DNA of 64,000 nt from Bacillus sp. V2I10 (GTDB lineage: Bacteria; Bacillota; Bacilli; Bacillales; Bacillaceae). A model generated the notes under the pieces. It ran no database searches. It had not been told where the DNA came from and worked only from the letters and a program-made list of their open reading frames with translations. The stretch covers positions 1,760,001 to 1,824,000 of the forward strand of contig NZ_JAUSYV010000001.1 of NCBI RefSeq assembly GCF_030817055.1. The letters run 5' to 3'. This document shows positions 1 to 7,995 of the stretch, in pieces (position 1 is the first letter of the stretch; the number at the start of each line of letters is the position of its first letter). The position numbers and the translations under genes were made by a program.

Positions 1-1
1 T

Positions 2-169
2 GGTTCTATCCTTTTCCGTCAACGCGGAACGAAAATTTACCCAGGTGAAAACGTTGGCCGCGGCGGTGACGACACTCTTTTCGCGAAAGTGGACGGAGTT
101 GTACGTTTCGAGCGTTTCGGACGTGACCGTAAAAAAGTTAGCGTATATCCTGTAGCACAAGAAGCATAA
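2..169 (+). CDS. rpmA: Ribosomal protein L27, 3' end
   Basis: The window opens inside this gene; 55 C-terminal residues and the TAA stop are present. The frame reads GSILFRQRGTKIYPGENVG, then GRGGDDTLFAKVDG and ends KVSVYPVAQEA, the standard L27 core and tail. L27 is a protein of the large ribosomal subunit, near the peptidyl transferase centre. The start lies upstream of the window. A hairpin terminator follows 11 bases after the stop, separating it from spo0B. Confidence 0.97.
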   Translation, partial: GSILFRQRGTKIYPGENVGRGGDDTLFAKVDGVVRFERFGRDRKKVSVYPVAQEA

Positions 170-180
170 TTTCTTTTAGG

Positions 181-211
181 AAAACTCTAGCCTCTGGTTA
201 GAGTTTTTCTT
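181..211 (+). terminator. Intrinsic terminator after rpmA
   Basis: A perfect 9-bp stem (AAAACTCTA 181-189 with TAGAGTTTT 199-207) and a 9-base loop, with T residues continuing past the stem. It ends the ribosomal protein transcript before spo0B. Confidence 0.85.
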
Positions 212-413
212 TATTTTTAAGCGCTGTTTTTTTGCCCCAAATGTTAAATCACCAATTATTTAGATCGGGGATGTTAACGAAATAATGCGGACTGATTCAA
301 ATACGCAAAGCGGCAATCTTAGTGAAAACAGTCATTATTCTCAGGGAAACCTCCCCATATCATTGATTTCCTCTTGCTTTTTTCAAATTGCACTTATTTT
401 CCCCCGGATAGTT

Positions 414-422
414 TGTTATAAT
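414..422 (+). promoter_or_regulatory. Probable extended -10 promoter for spo0B-obg
   Basis: TGTTATAAT is a perfect extended -10 (TG, one base, TATAAT at 417-422), 77 bases before the spo0B start. The -35 position at a 17-bp spacing (394-399, TTATTT) is weak, which is typical of extended -10 promoters; a TTGCAC at 388-393 is spaced 23 bp, too far. The rest of 212-498 shows no gene. Confidence 0.55.
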
Positions 423-498
423 TTAGTACGACATTCAGTTTCCAAGTCTTGAAGCTCCTAAAGAAAAGAATAGAGAAAAAGGGAGTAGGAGTGCCGAC

Positions 499-1047
499 AT
501 GAAAAAAACAAATGAAGAGTGGAATATTGTCGATGTGTTAAGTCATTCACGTCACGATTGGATGAATAAACTGCAATTAATCAAAGGAAACTTATCATTA
601 AATAGACACGATCGCGTACAGCAGATTATTGAAGAAATCGTCATTGAAGCACAAAGCGAATCGAAGCTTTGCAATTTAAAAATGCTGTCATTTGCAAGCC
701 TCTTAATGACGTTCAACTGGAAAAGGCATCACTATTCTCTGGAGTATGAAGTCCTTGGGGCCATTTATGACTTGTCGGAATACGATCTGAAGGTTACCGA
801 GTGGTGTAAGCAGTTCTTTCAGATTCTTGACGATTCCGTTGACAGGTGTACAGAGAATCATTTGAGCATCACAATAGAAACAGAAGCCAATCAGGGACAA
901 GTTCGATTCTTTTTTGATTTTAATGGCATAATAACAGAGAAAGCTTTGTTATTAAATTGGTTAAAATCAAATGAAAAAAATCAAGTGTCAGTAATGCATT
1001 ATGAACTTTCCCCGGATGAACTGACCGTTGCGGTCGGTGTCGCATAA
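499..1047 (+). CDS. spo0B: Sporulation phosphotransferase Spo0B
   Basis: Spo0B passes phosphate from Spo0F to Spo0A in the sporulation phosphorelay in the cytoplasm. At 182 residues it is slightly shorter than the about 190 usual for the family. The N-terminal helix carries SRHDWMNKLQLIKG with the predicted phosphorylated histidine at His19; the C-terminal part is the degenerate kinase-like domain, which diverges quickly in this family. It starts at ATG and ends 23 bases before obg, the same pairing as in B. subtilis, so the two are probably co-transcribed from the extended -10 promoter at 414-422. Confidence 0.93.
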   Translation: MKKTNEEWNIVDVLSHSRHDWMNKLQLIKGNLSLNRHDRVQQIIEEIVIEAQSESKLCNLKMLSFASLLMTFNWKRHHYSLEYEVLGAIYDLSEYDLKVTEWCKQFFQILDDSVDRCTENHLSITIETEANQGQVRFFFDFNGIITEKALLLNWLKSNEKNQVSVMHYELSPDELTVAVGVA

Positions 1048-1070
1048 TTGGCTTGGAGCGGAGGATTACC

Positions 1071-2357
1071 ATGTTTATAGATCAGGTGAAAATATATGTA
1101 AAAGGCGGCGACGGAGGAAACGGGCTTGTTGCGTTCCGCCGCGAGAAATATGTACCAAAGGGCGGTCCTGCAGGAGGCGATGGCGGTAAAGGCGCTGACG
1201 TTATTTTTGAAGTTGAAGAAGGCCTGCGCACATTAATGGATTTCCGCTATCAGCGTCATTTCAAAGCAGACCGCGGACAGCACGGCATGTCGAAAAATCA
1301 GCATGGCAGAAATGCAACGCCGATGATTGTTAAAGTTCCGCCGGGTACAGTGGTTATGGAAGAAGAAACAAGAACGGTTATTGCTGACCTGACTGAGCAT
1401 GGACAGCAGGCTGTGATTGCAAAAGGCGGACGCGGAGGACGCGGGAACAGCCGTTTTGCCACACCTTCAAATCCTGCTCCTGAGCTTTCTGAGAATGGAG
1501 AACCAGGACAAGAACGAAACATTATCATGGAGCTTAAGCTTCTTGCAGATGTTGGCTTAGTGGGTTTCCCTAGTGTTGGAAAATCAACGCTGCTGTCTGT
1601 AGTAAGCTCGGCAAAACCGAAAATTGCCGAATACCATTTTACAACGCTTGTACCGAACCTTGGTGTTGTTGAAACCGGAGATGGCCGCAGCTTCGTTATG
1701 GCGGATCTGCCTGGATTAATTGAAGGTGCACATGAAGGAGTGGGACTTGGTCATCAATTCCTGCGCCATATCGAAAGAACACGCGTCATCGTTCATGTGA
1801 TTGATATGTCAAGCGGCGAGGGCCGTGATCCTTATGAAGATTATCTGACTATCAATGCTGAGCTTAAAGAATACAATCTGCGTCTCACAGAAAGGCCGCA
1901 AATCATTGTTGCAAATAAAATGGACATGCCGGAATCAGAAGAAAACCTTGCAGCTTTTAAAGAAAAGCTTGAGGATGATCTTCCAATCTTCCCTGTCTCT
2001 GCTATTACCCGTGAGGGCGTTCGCGAACTTTTATTTGAAATTATGAACACAATTGAAAAGACACCTGAATTCCCGCTTTATGAGGAAGAGGATCTTTCCG
2101 ATCATCGTGTTCTTTATAAATTCGATAAAGAAGCAGCAGAATTTGAAATTACCCGTGACAGTGACGGAACATTTGTCGTATCAGGAGAGAAAGTGGAGTA
2201 TCTCTTCAAGATGACAAACTTCCTGCGCGAAGAGTCAATCAGACGCTTCTCAAGACAGCTGCGCGGAATGGGTATCGATGAAGCGCTTCGTCAAAGAGGG
2301 GCAAAAGACGGCGATATCGTACGATTGCTTGAATTCGAATTTGAATTTATTGAGTAG
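1071..2357 (+). CDS. obg: GTPase Obg (CgtA)
   Basis: Essential large GTPase acting in 50S ribosome assembly and stress signalling. The glycine-rich Obg fold occupies about residues 1-158 (KGGDGGNG, GGPAGGDGGKG), the G domain follows with P-loop GFPSVGKS near residue 165, DLPGLIEGA (G3) and NKMD (G4), and a C-terminal OCT domain. Length 428 matches the family. The frame opens at TTG 1053, but ATG 1071 has GCGGAGG seven bases upstream and gives the conserved MFIDQVKIYVKGG start. A strong terminator follows at 2365. Confidence 0.97.
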   Translation: MFIDQVKIYVKGGDGGNGLVAFRREKYVPKGGPAGGDGGKGADVIFEVEEGLRTLMDFRYQRHFKADRGQHGMSKNQHGRNATPMIVKVPPGTVVMEEETRTVIADLTEHGQQAVIAKGGRGGRGNSRFATPSNPAPELSENGEPGQERNIIMELKLLADVGLVGFPSVGKSTLLSVVSSAKPKIAEYHFTTLVPNLGVVETGDGRSFVMADLPGLIEGAHEGVGLGHQFLRHIERTRVIVHVIDMSSGEGRDPYEDYLTINAELKEYNLRLTERPQIIVANKMDMPESEENLAAFKEKLEDDLPIFPVSAITREGVRELLFEIMNTIEKTPEFPLYEEEDLSDHRVLYKFDKEAAEFEITRDSDGTFVVSGEKVEYLFKMTNFLREESIRRFSRQLRGMGIDEALRQRGAKDGDIVRLLEFEFEFIE

Positions 2358-2364
2358 CCTAAAG

Positions 2365-2394
2365 AAGAAGAGCCTTAATCCGCTCTTCTTTTTT
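2365..2394 (+). terminator. Intrinsic terminator after obg
   Basis: Perfect 9-bp stem AAGAAGAGC (2365-2373) / GCTCTTCTT (2382-2390) followed by further T residues. It lies between obg and pheB. Confidence 0.85.
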
Positions 2395-2423
2395 CACAGG
2401 CAGATGGAGAAAAGGAGAAGGTC

Positions 2424-2867
2424 ATGAAGGAAGAAACCTTTTTTTTAGTGCGGGAAGACGTTCTGCCTGAGGCGATGAGAAAAACGCTTGAGGTTAAAAA
2501 ACTGATTGAACGGAAAAAAGCGGATTCTGTTGCTGAAGCTGTTCAGCGTGTAGATATGAGCAGAAGCGCTTATTATAAATACCGTGATGCCGTTTTCCCA
2601 TTTCACACAATGGTAAACGAGCGCATTATCACACTCTTTTTTCACCTTGAAGACAGATCAGGCACATTATCACAGCTGCTTGCTGTTGTTGCAACAGCTG
2701 GGTGCAATGTACTGACCATTCATCAGACGATCCCGCTGCAGGGGCGGGCAAATGTAACGCTGTCATTAAATACTAATGGAATGAAAGAAGATATTAACAG
2801 CGTCATGGCAAAGCTGAAACGACTTGAATTTGTAGAGAAAGTAGAGATATTAGGATCTGGAGCTTAG
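2424..2867 (+). CDS. pheB: ACT domain protein PheB
   Basis: A 147-residue protein with an N-terminal segment (to about 65) carrying an HTH-like stretch (SVAEAVQRVDMSRSAYYKYR) and a C-terminal ACT domain (about 68-147: LFFHLEDRSGTLSQLLAVVA). ACT domains usually bind amino acids. It sits 15 bases before pheA, which fits the family name; historically called chorismate mutase-like, but I see no chorismate mutase domain. RBS AAGGAGAAGG precedes the ATG. Its exact role is not established from sequence. Confidence 0.9.
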   Translation: MKEETFFLVREDVLPEAMRKTLEVKKLIERKKADSVAEAVQRVDMSRSAYYKYRDAVFPFHTMVNERIITLFFHLEDRSGTLSQLLAVVATAGCNVLTIHQTIPLQGRANVTLSLNTNGMKEDINSVMAKLKRLEFVEKVEILGSGA

Positions 2868-2882
2868 GGGAGAGGATTTCTT

Positions 2883-3740
2883 ATGACATATAAAATTGGA
2901 TATTTAGGTCCGGCGGCAACCTTTACACATCTTGCTGTTACAAAATTTTTCGAAGATCATGCAGAGCATGTTCCATATCTGACCATTCCGCAGTGCATGG
3001 ATGCAGTAGCTGAGGGGAAAATTGACGTAGCTGTTGTCCCGCTCGAAAATGCGTTAGAGGGTTCTGTTAACTTAACAATTGATTACCTCGTTCATGAACA
3101 GCCGCTTTCCATCATTGGGGAAATTGTGGCGCCTATTCAGCAGCACTTGATGGTCCACCCATCCAGGGAAGAATCGTGGGAAGATGCAGAGAGAGTCTAT
3201 TCTCATTCCCATGCGATTGCACAATGTCATAAATTTCTTCATCATCAGCTGCCTAAAGCGAAGTTTGAGTACGCGACATCTACAGGTGCAGCTGCAAAAT
3301 ACATTCAGGAGCATCCAGAGGAAAATATGGCGGTTGTCGCAAATGATTTAGCAGCAAAAGAATATAATCTCAAAATTGTCCGTAAAAATATCCATGATTA
3401 TACCCATAATCATACTCGGTTTGCGGTGCTGCATCCGGACCAGCATACATATATCAAGACCAAAACAAATAAGATAACAGACCGGACAACTCTAATGATT
3501 ACATTGCCTTCAGATCAGTCGGGGGCTCTTCACCAGGTTCTATCTGCTTTTTCGTGGAGAAAGCTGAATTTATCAAAAATTGAATCAAGACCAATGAAAA
3601 CGGGTCTTGGAAACTACTTTTTTATCATTGACATTGATATGAAGATGGATGAAGTCCTTATTCCCGGGGCAATGGCAGAGCTTGAAGCTTTGGGCTGCGG
3701 TGTTCGGACTCTCGGAACGTACAGCGCTTATATAATATAA
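2883..3740 (+). CDS. pheA: Prephenate dehydratase
   Basis: Converts prephenate to phenylpyruvate, the committed step to phenylalanine. The dehydratase domain (about 1-185) starts YKIGYLGPAATFTH and contains the substrate-site region HNHTRFAVL; the C-terminal ACT domain (about 200-280) carries KIESRPMKTGLGNYFF, the ESRP motif of phenylalanine feedback sites. Length 285 is normal for a monofunctional enzyme without chorismate mutase. RBS GGGGAGAGG. It ends at a bidirectional terminator shared with the convergent niaR. Confidence 0.96.
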   Translation: MTYKIGYLGPAATFTHLAVTKFFEDHAEHVPYLTIPQCMDAVAEGKIDVAVVPLENALEGSVNLTIDYLVHEQPLSIIGEIVAPIQQHLMVHPSREESWEDAERVYSHSHAIAQCHKFLHHQLPKAKFEYATSTGAAAKYIQEHPEENMAVVANDLAAKEYNLKIVRKNIHDYTHNHTRFAVLHPDQHTYIKTKTNKITDRTTLMITLPSDQSGALHQVLSAFSWRKLNLSKIESRPMKTGLGNYFFIIDIDMKMDEVLIPGAMAELEALGCGVRTLGTYSAYII

Positions 3741-3746
3741 AAAATA

Positions 3747-3780
3747 ACCGGCTCGCATATGCTAGCCGGTCTTAATTTTT
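3747..3780. terminator. Terminator between convergent pheA and niaR
   Basis: Stem ACCGGCT (3747-3753) / AGCCGGT (3764-3770), with T residues on the plus side (3775-3781) and A residues on the other (3739-3744), so it can serve both pheA and niaR. Confidence 0.8.
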
Positions 3781-3781
3781 T

Positions 3782-4327
3782 TCAATCTTCTTCACTAACA
3801 AGAAATCCTGCTGCCTTCAAAGCAGTACACACTTCTTCTAATTTTTCCTCTCGGTCCGTTACTAATGTATGCAAGTGCAATCCTTCTGTCAGCTGTGATA
3901 AATAGGCTGCCTTTGTTTCTTCAATTTTTTCGATAAAATCCCGTACTTCCTTGCGATTGCTCACCATGATGGATGCTGTCAATTCCCCGTAGACAGAATG
4001 TTCAATAATGACATCTTTGACCGTTACACCGTAATCAACAATGATATTCAGTTCTTCAGCCGTTGCTTCCGGTTTATGGCTGCTGGCGATGATGCGCTTA
4101 AATGCAGGCAGGGCATCATTTTCCTGTCTCATATATATATAGCCCTGGCTTGTTGCAAGAATCGGTTCGTTTTGTGCTTTTAACAAAGAAATATCCTGAA
4201 CAATAACTTGCCTGCTGACATTTGTTTTTTTGGCCATTTCGCTCCCTTTCATAGGCACGTTCGTTTCTTTCAGCCAATTCAGGATTAATTCTCTTCTTTT
4301 CGTTCCAGGGATTTTACCTTCGTTCAT
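3782..4327 (-). CDS. niaR: NAD biosynthesis repressor NiaR (YrxA)
   Basis: Nicotinate-responsive repressor of de novo NAD genes. The 181-residue product has an N-terminal winged HTH (GSEMAKKTNVSRQVIVQDIS, about 24-50) and a C-terminal 3H domain, named for three conserved histidines (IIEHSVYGELTA, LTEGLHLHTL), which binds the effector and metal. The frame is open further upstream to 4456 inside nifS, but ATG 4327 gives the family start and lies 7 bases after the nifS stop. Co-transcribed with nifS and expected to repress its own operon as well as nadB. Confidence 0.93.
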   Translation of the reverse strand: MNEGKIPGTKRRELILNWLKETNVPMKGSEMAKKTNVSRQVIVQDISLLKAQNEPILATSQGYIYMRQENDALPAFKRIIASSHKPEATAEELNIIVDYGVTVKDVIIEHSVYGELTASIMVSNRKEVRDFIEKIEETKAAYLSQLTEGLHLHTLVTDREEKLEEVCTALKAAGFLVSEED

Positions 4328-4334
4328 AATGACC

Positions 4335-5480
4335 CTACGTCCTTTCCATATATTTCTCGCTGATTGCTTTTCCAATGATGCCAGCCATTTTATCAAGATC
4401 TTCGGCTTTTGTATGTTTTCCGGTTGAAATGCGAATGTACTGCAGGGCTTCATCATTAGTCAGCCCGACAGCCGTCAGTGTCTTAGAAGGAATCTGCATG
4501 CCAATTTGACAGGCTGTACCTGTGGAAATGGCTACCCCTCTGCGATTACTCTCCAGCAGCATATATTGCCCCTCAATGCCCCGAATAATCAGGCCGATAA
4601 TAGACGGCAGCTGATCATCTAAATCTTTATTAATAATGTGAACGTGTTCACTATAGTGGTTGAGCATGGCAAAAAAACTTTCCTTCAATGATTTCAGTCT
4701 TCTGAATTCCGTGTGCATGACAGAACAAGCGGTTGCGGCAGCAGATGTAAATGCGGCAATTCCCGGCACATTCACCGTGCCTGCTCTAAAGCCGTTTTCA
4801 TGAGTGCCTCCGGGTATAACAGGATTAAAATGTTCACGCGGATTCAAATAGAGACAGCCGACACCTTTTGGTCCATACACCTTATGGCTGGAAAGTGAAA
4901 TGGCATCCGCTTTCCATTCATCCGCTTTGATGGGGATCTTTCCAAACGACTGAACACAGTCGCTGTGAAAATAAACCGGCTTATCATGTAAAAAATGACC
5001 GATTTCCTCTAAATTTTGAATACAGCCTATTTCAGAATTTGCGTGTTGAATTGAAACAAGCGCTGTTTTATCTCTAACGGCATCTCTTATTGCTTCTACA
5101 TGTAGTTTACCATGTTTGTCCGGCAATAAAAATGTTACCTCAAATCCTGTTTGCTCAAGTGTTTTTAAATAATTATAGATAGAAGAATGCTCTAGGGCAG
5201 AGGCAATAATATGATTTTTATGTTTTCCTGCATTTTTAAGGAGTGTTTCAATGGCAAGCACATTGGATTCACTGCCTCCACCCGTAAAGCAAATCCCTGA
5301 AGCAGTACCGCCAATCAGCAATGCAATCTTCCTGCGGCAAGCTTCTAAGATCGTTCTGGCGGCATCTCCTTCATCATGCAGGCTATTGCTGTTTGCGAAC
5401 GCTTTTTTTGATGCCTCGGCAAATACAAGAAGTGCTTCATCGCTTATTGGTGCTGTAGCTGCATAATCTAGATAAATCAA
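4335..5480 (-). CDS. nifS: Cysteine desulfurase NifS (NAD operon type)
   Basis: PLP-dependent cysteine desulfurase of 381 residues, starting MIYLDYAATAPIS. PLP lysine is in SLSSHKVYGPKGVG and the sulfur-accepting cysteine in ISTGTACQIGM. It is the first gene of nifS-niaR and diverges from nadB, so it most likely supplies sulfur for the [4Fe-4S] cluster of quinolinate synthase NadA, as shown for the B. subtilis enzyme. A second desulfurase (39068-40210) in this window serves tRNA thiolation. RBS AGAGAGGAG precedes the ATG. Confidence 0.94.
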   Translation of the reverse strand: MIYLDYAATAPISDEALLVFAEASKKAFANSNSLHDEGDAARTILEACRRKIALLIGGTASGICFTGGGSESNVLAIETLLKNAGKHKNHIIASALEHSSIYNYLKTLEQTGFEVTFLLPDKHGKLHVEAIRDAVRDKTALVSIQHANSEIGCIQNLEEIGHFLHDKPVYFHSDCVQSFGKIPIKADEWKADAISLSSHKVYGPKGVGCLYLNPREHFNPVIPGGTHENGFRAGTVNVPGIAAFTSAAATACSVMHTEFRRLKSLKESFFAMLNHYSEHVHIINKDLDDQLPSIIGLIIRGIEGQYMLLESNRRGVAISTGTACQIGMQIPSKTLTAVGLTNDEALQYIRISTGKHTKAEDLDKMAGIIGKAISEKYMERT

Positions 5481-5513
5481 AATTTAATCTCCTCTCTGGG
5501 TTAAAAAAATCTC

Positions 5514-5558
5514 TTGTCATTATTTTAGTTTTGTGTAAATATAAGTGTCAAGACACTT
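5514..5558. promoter_or_regulatory. Divergent nifS/nadB promoters with NiaR-type operator
   Basis: A perfect dyad AAGTGTC-AA-GACACTT spans 5543-5558. On the minus strand its centre supplies a consensus -35 TTGACA (5551-5546) with -10 TAAAAT (5527-5522), spacing 18, for nifS-niaR. On the plus strand TTGTCA (5514-5519) and TAAATA (5536-5541), spacing 16, fit a nadB promoter with the dyad immediately downstream at the start site. One repressor bound here would block both. Promoters are read from sequence; assignment to NiaR rests on known NiaR control of these two operons. Confidence 0.75.
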
Positions 5559-5580
5559 GTAAAGAATAGGGGGTTATTTT

Positions 5581-7164
5581 GTGCCTCAAACGGATGTATT
5601 AATTATTGGAAGCGGAATTGCAGCGCTGTCTGCAGCCTTTCAGCTTCAATCTTCTAAAAAAGTAACCATTCTGACAAAATCAAGTAAATACGAGAGCAAT
5701 TCTATGCTGGCCCAAGGGGGAATTGCAGCAGCTGTGGATAAATATGACAGCTGGCAGAGTCATTACGAAGATACGATGACGGCGGGATCTCATCATAATG
5801 ATCCTTTTGCTTCTGAACTGCTTGTAAGACAAGGGACAAAGGAAGTACTCACCCTTATAAGAGGCGGATTTCAATTTGACAAAGATTCAAACGGGAAATT
5901 ATTGCTTGGACAGGAGGGTGCACACAGATTCAGCAGAATCCTCCATGCAGGCGGAGATGCCACAGGAAAAGCAGTTGTACATTTTTTATTATCGCAGCTA
6001 GGTAAAAACGTAGAAATTATTGAAGATGAAATGGCGCTTGATCTCATCATCAGCGGCGGAGTATGCAGAGGAGTGTTTACTCGGAATGCAAAAGGTGACA
6101 TTCAGCAGCATTTTGCCGGACATACCATTCTCGCTACCGGCGGCTGCGGCAGTCTCTACAAACATACTTCCAATTCAAGCGTCATAACAGGTGACGGACT
6201 TGCAATGGCATTTCGAGCAGGTGCTGTCCTCACCGATATGGAATTTACTCAATTTCACCCGACGATGCTTCTGATTAATGGCCAATGTGTAGGGCTTATA
6301 TCTGAAGCTGTAAGAGGAGAAGGAGCCTTTCTTCAAAATGAGAATGGAATCCGGTTCATGGAAGGTGTTCATGCATTTGGAGATCTTGCTCCAAGGGATA
6401 TCGTTGCAAGAACTATTTTTTCACAGATGAAAAAAGGACATCGCATTTTCCTTAATATCTCGTCCATTCCAGCCTTTGAAAGCCGCTTTCCAACTATTTC
6501 AGCTATGTGTAAAAAATATGGTGTCAGTATAGATGAAGGCTTAATCCCTGTAGCCCCGGGAATGCATTTTCTAATGGGCGGCATTAAAACAGATGTGGAT
6601 GGAAAAACCTCTGTCGGCCAGTTATATGCTGTAGGAGAGGCTGCTTGTACAGGAGTTCACGGTGCAAACAGGCTGGCAAGCAATTCGCTGCTTGAGGGTC
6701 TTGTGTTTGGCAGCCGTCTAGGTGTGCATATCTTAAACTTTTCTCAAAATGCAATTAAAAAAACTGAAATAGTAAACATCAGAACCAGCAGGAAACAGGA
6801 TGTTATTTTCCCTTCCGAAGAGGAGATAAAATGGATGATGACAAACTATGCTGCCATTGAGCGTTCTGAAGAAGGACTTTTAATTGCGAAATGCTGGTTT
6901 GAAAAATTCTTATGGCCAATCTCTTTTTGGGATATCAATGTGAATAACTTCACAAATATAGAATATGAAAGAATGAATATGCTGACAGCAGGCTTGCTTA
7001 TAGTGACTTCCGCACTGCAGAGAACAGAAAGCAGGGGAGGTCACTTTAGAACAGATCATCCCTATAAAGATGACCGATTATGGCTAAAAAAACAAATTCT
7101 TCTTTCTAAATACAATACAGAATTAAAGAATGATTCAGAGGTGATGGAAATTGAATTTACTTAA
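5581..7164 (+). CDS. nadB: L-aspartate oxidase
   Basis: FAD enzyme converting L-aspartate to iminoaspartate, first step of de novo NAD synthesis. The N-terminal dinucleotide motif is IIGSGIAALSAAF (about 7-19); ESNSMLAQGGIAAA is the fumarate reductase family signature, and QFHPTML and HGANRLASNSLLEG line the substrate site. 527 residues is the usual length. The start is GTG with AGGGGG seven to eight bases upstream. It overlaps nadC by 14 bases, indicating translational coupling in nadBCA. Confidence 0.95.
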   Translation: MPQTDVLIIGSGIAALSAAFQLQSSKKVTILTKSSKYESNSMLAQGGIAAAVDKYDSWQSHYEDTMTAGSHHNDPFASELLVRQGTKEVLTLIRGGFQFDKDSNGKLLLGQEGAHRFSRILHAGGDATGKAVVHFLLSQLGKNVEIIEDEMALDLIISGGVCRGVFTRNAKGDIQQHFAGHTILATGGCGSLYKHTSNSSVITGDGLAMAFRAGAVLTDMEFTQFHPTMLLINGQCVGLISEAVRGEGAFLQNENGIRFMEGVHAFGDLAPRDIVARTIFSQMKKGHRIFLNISSIPAFESRFPTISAMCKKYGVSIDEGLIPVAPGMHFLMGGIKTDVDGKTSVGQLYAVGEAACTGVHGANRLASNSLLEGLVFGSRLGVHILNFSQNAIKKTEIVNIRTSRKQDVIFPSEEEIKWMMTNYAAIERSEEGLLIAKCWFEKFLWPISFWDINVNNFTNIEYERMNMLTAGLLIVTSALQRTESRGGHFRTDHPYKDDRLWLKKQILLSKYNTELKNDSEVMEIEFT

Positions 7165-7982
7165 ACTGAAAAAACAATTAGAAGCTTTCTTTATTGAAGA
7201 TATTGGTGATCATGACGCTACGAGCTCGTATATTTTTACAAATGCTCAGCGAGGAAAAGCCACTATTACAGCTAAGGAAGACGGAATTTTTGCGGGTGCC
7301 GATGTAATCAAAACCGGGTATGAAATTCTGGATCAAAGCGTAGCAGTCAGATTGCTGAAACGTGATGGTGAACAGATAAAAAAGGGCGAACATGCAGCTG
7401 TCATTGAAGGTCCAATCGCTTCCCTGCTTACTGGAGAAAGAGTCATATTAAACTTGCTTCAGAGAATGAGCGGAATAGCTACACTTACAAATCAGGCAGT
7501 AAAAAAGCCTGAATTCTGCTCATACGAAGATTTGTGATACAAGGAAAACGACACCTGGTTTGAGAATGATCGAAAAATATGCAGTCCGGTGCGGCGGCGG
7601 ATACAATCATAGATTTGGCTTGTATGACGGAATCATGCTTAAAGATAACCATATTGCAAGCAGCGGTTCTATTTTTGAAGCTGTGAAAAAGGTAAGGGCT
7701 CATGCAGGGCACATGATTAAAGTAGAAGTTGAAATTGAATCTGAAGAGCAGCTGCTTGAGGCAATAGAAGCAAAGGCGGACATCATCATGTTTGATAACA
7801 GGACACCTGAAGAAGTTAAAGCTTTTGCAAGTCTTACACCGCCGTCAATTATTACAGAAGCTTCGGGAGGAATTACCCTTCAAAATCTGGCTGAATACGG
7901 TGACACCGGAGTGAATTTTATTTCACTTGGAATGCTAACTCATTCCGCCAAATCTCTTGATCTCAGCATGAATGCAGAATAA
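7151..7982 (+). pseudogene. nadC: Nicotinate-nucleotide pyrophosphorylase, frameshifted
   Basis: NadC converts quinolinate and PRPP to nicotinate mononucleotide. Here it is split: residues 1-128 read in the first frame to TGA 7535-7537 and end KKPEFCSYEDL; the rest continues in the +1 frame as ICDTRKTTPGLRMIEKYAV (from about 7527) to TAA 7982, containing RCGGGYNHRFGLYDG, KDNHI and EASGGI. The downstream frame has a TAA at 7500-7502, so one surplus base lies between 7500 and about 7530, most simply in the A6GCC run (7501-7509). Removing one base gives a normal protein of about 277 residues. Neighbours nadB and nadA look intact, so sequencing error or a recent mutation are both possible. Confidence 0.9.
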
Positions 7983-7995
7983 GGAGGAAGTTACA

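Noticed and set aside
388..422. TTGCAC/TATAAT as a standard SigA promoter for spo0B
   Set aside because: The spacing is 23 bp; the extended -10 alone is the better explanation.
7499..7507. A AAA AAG heptamer in nadC as a programmed -1 frameshift site
   Set aside because: The downstream NadC frame is +1, and a -1 shift meets TGA two codons later (AAA AAA GCC TGA). It does not restore the protein.
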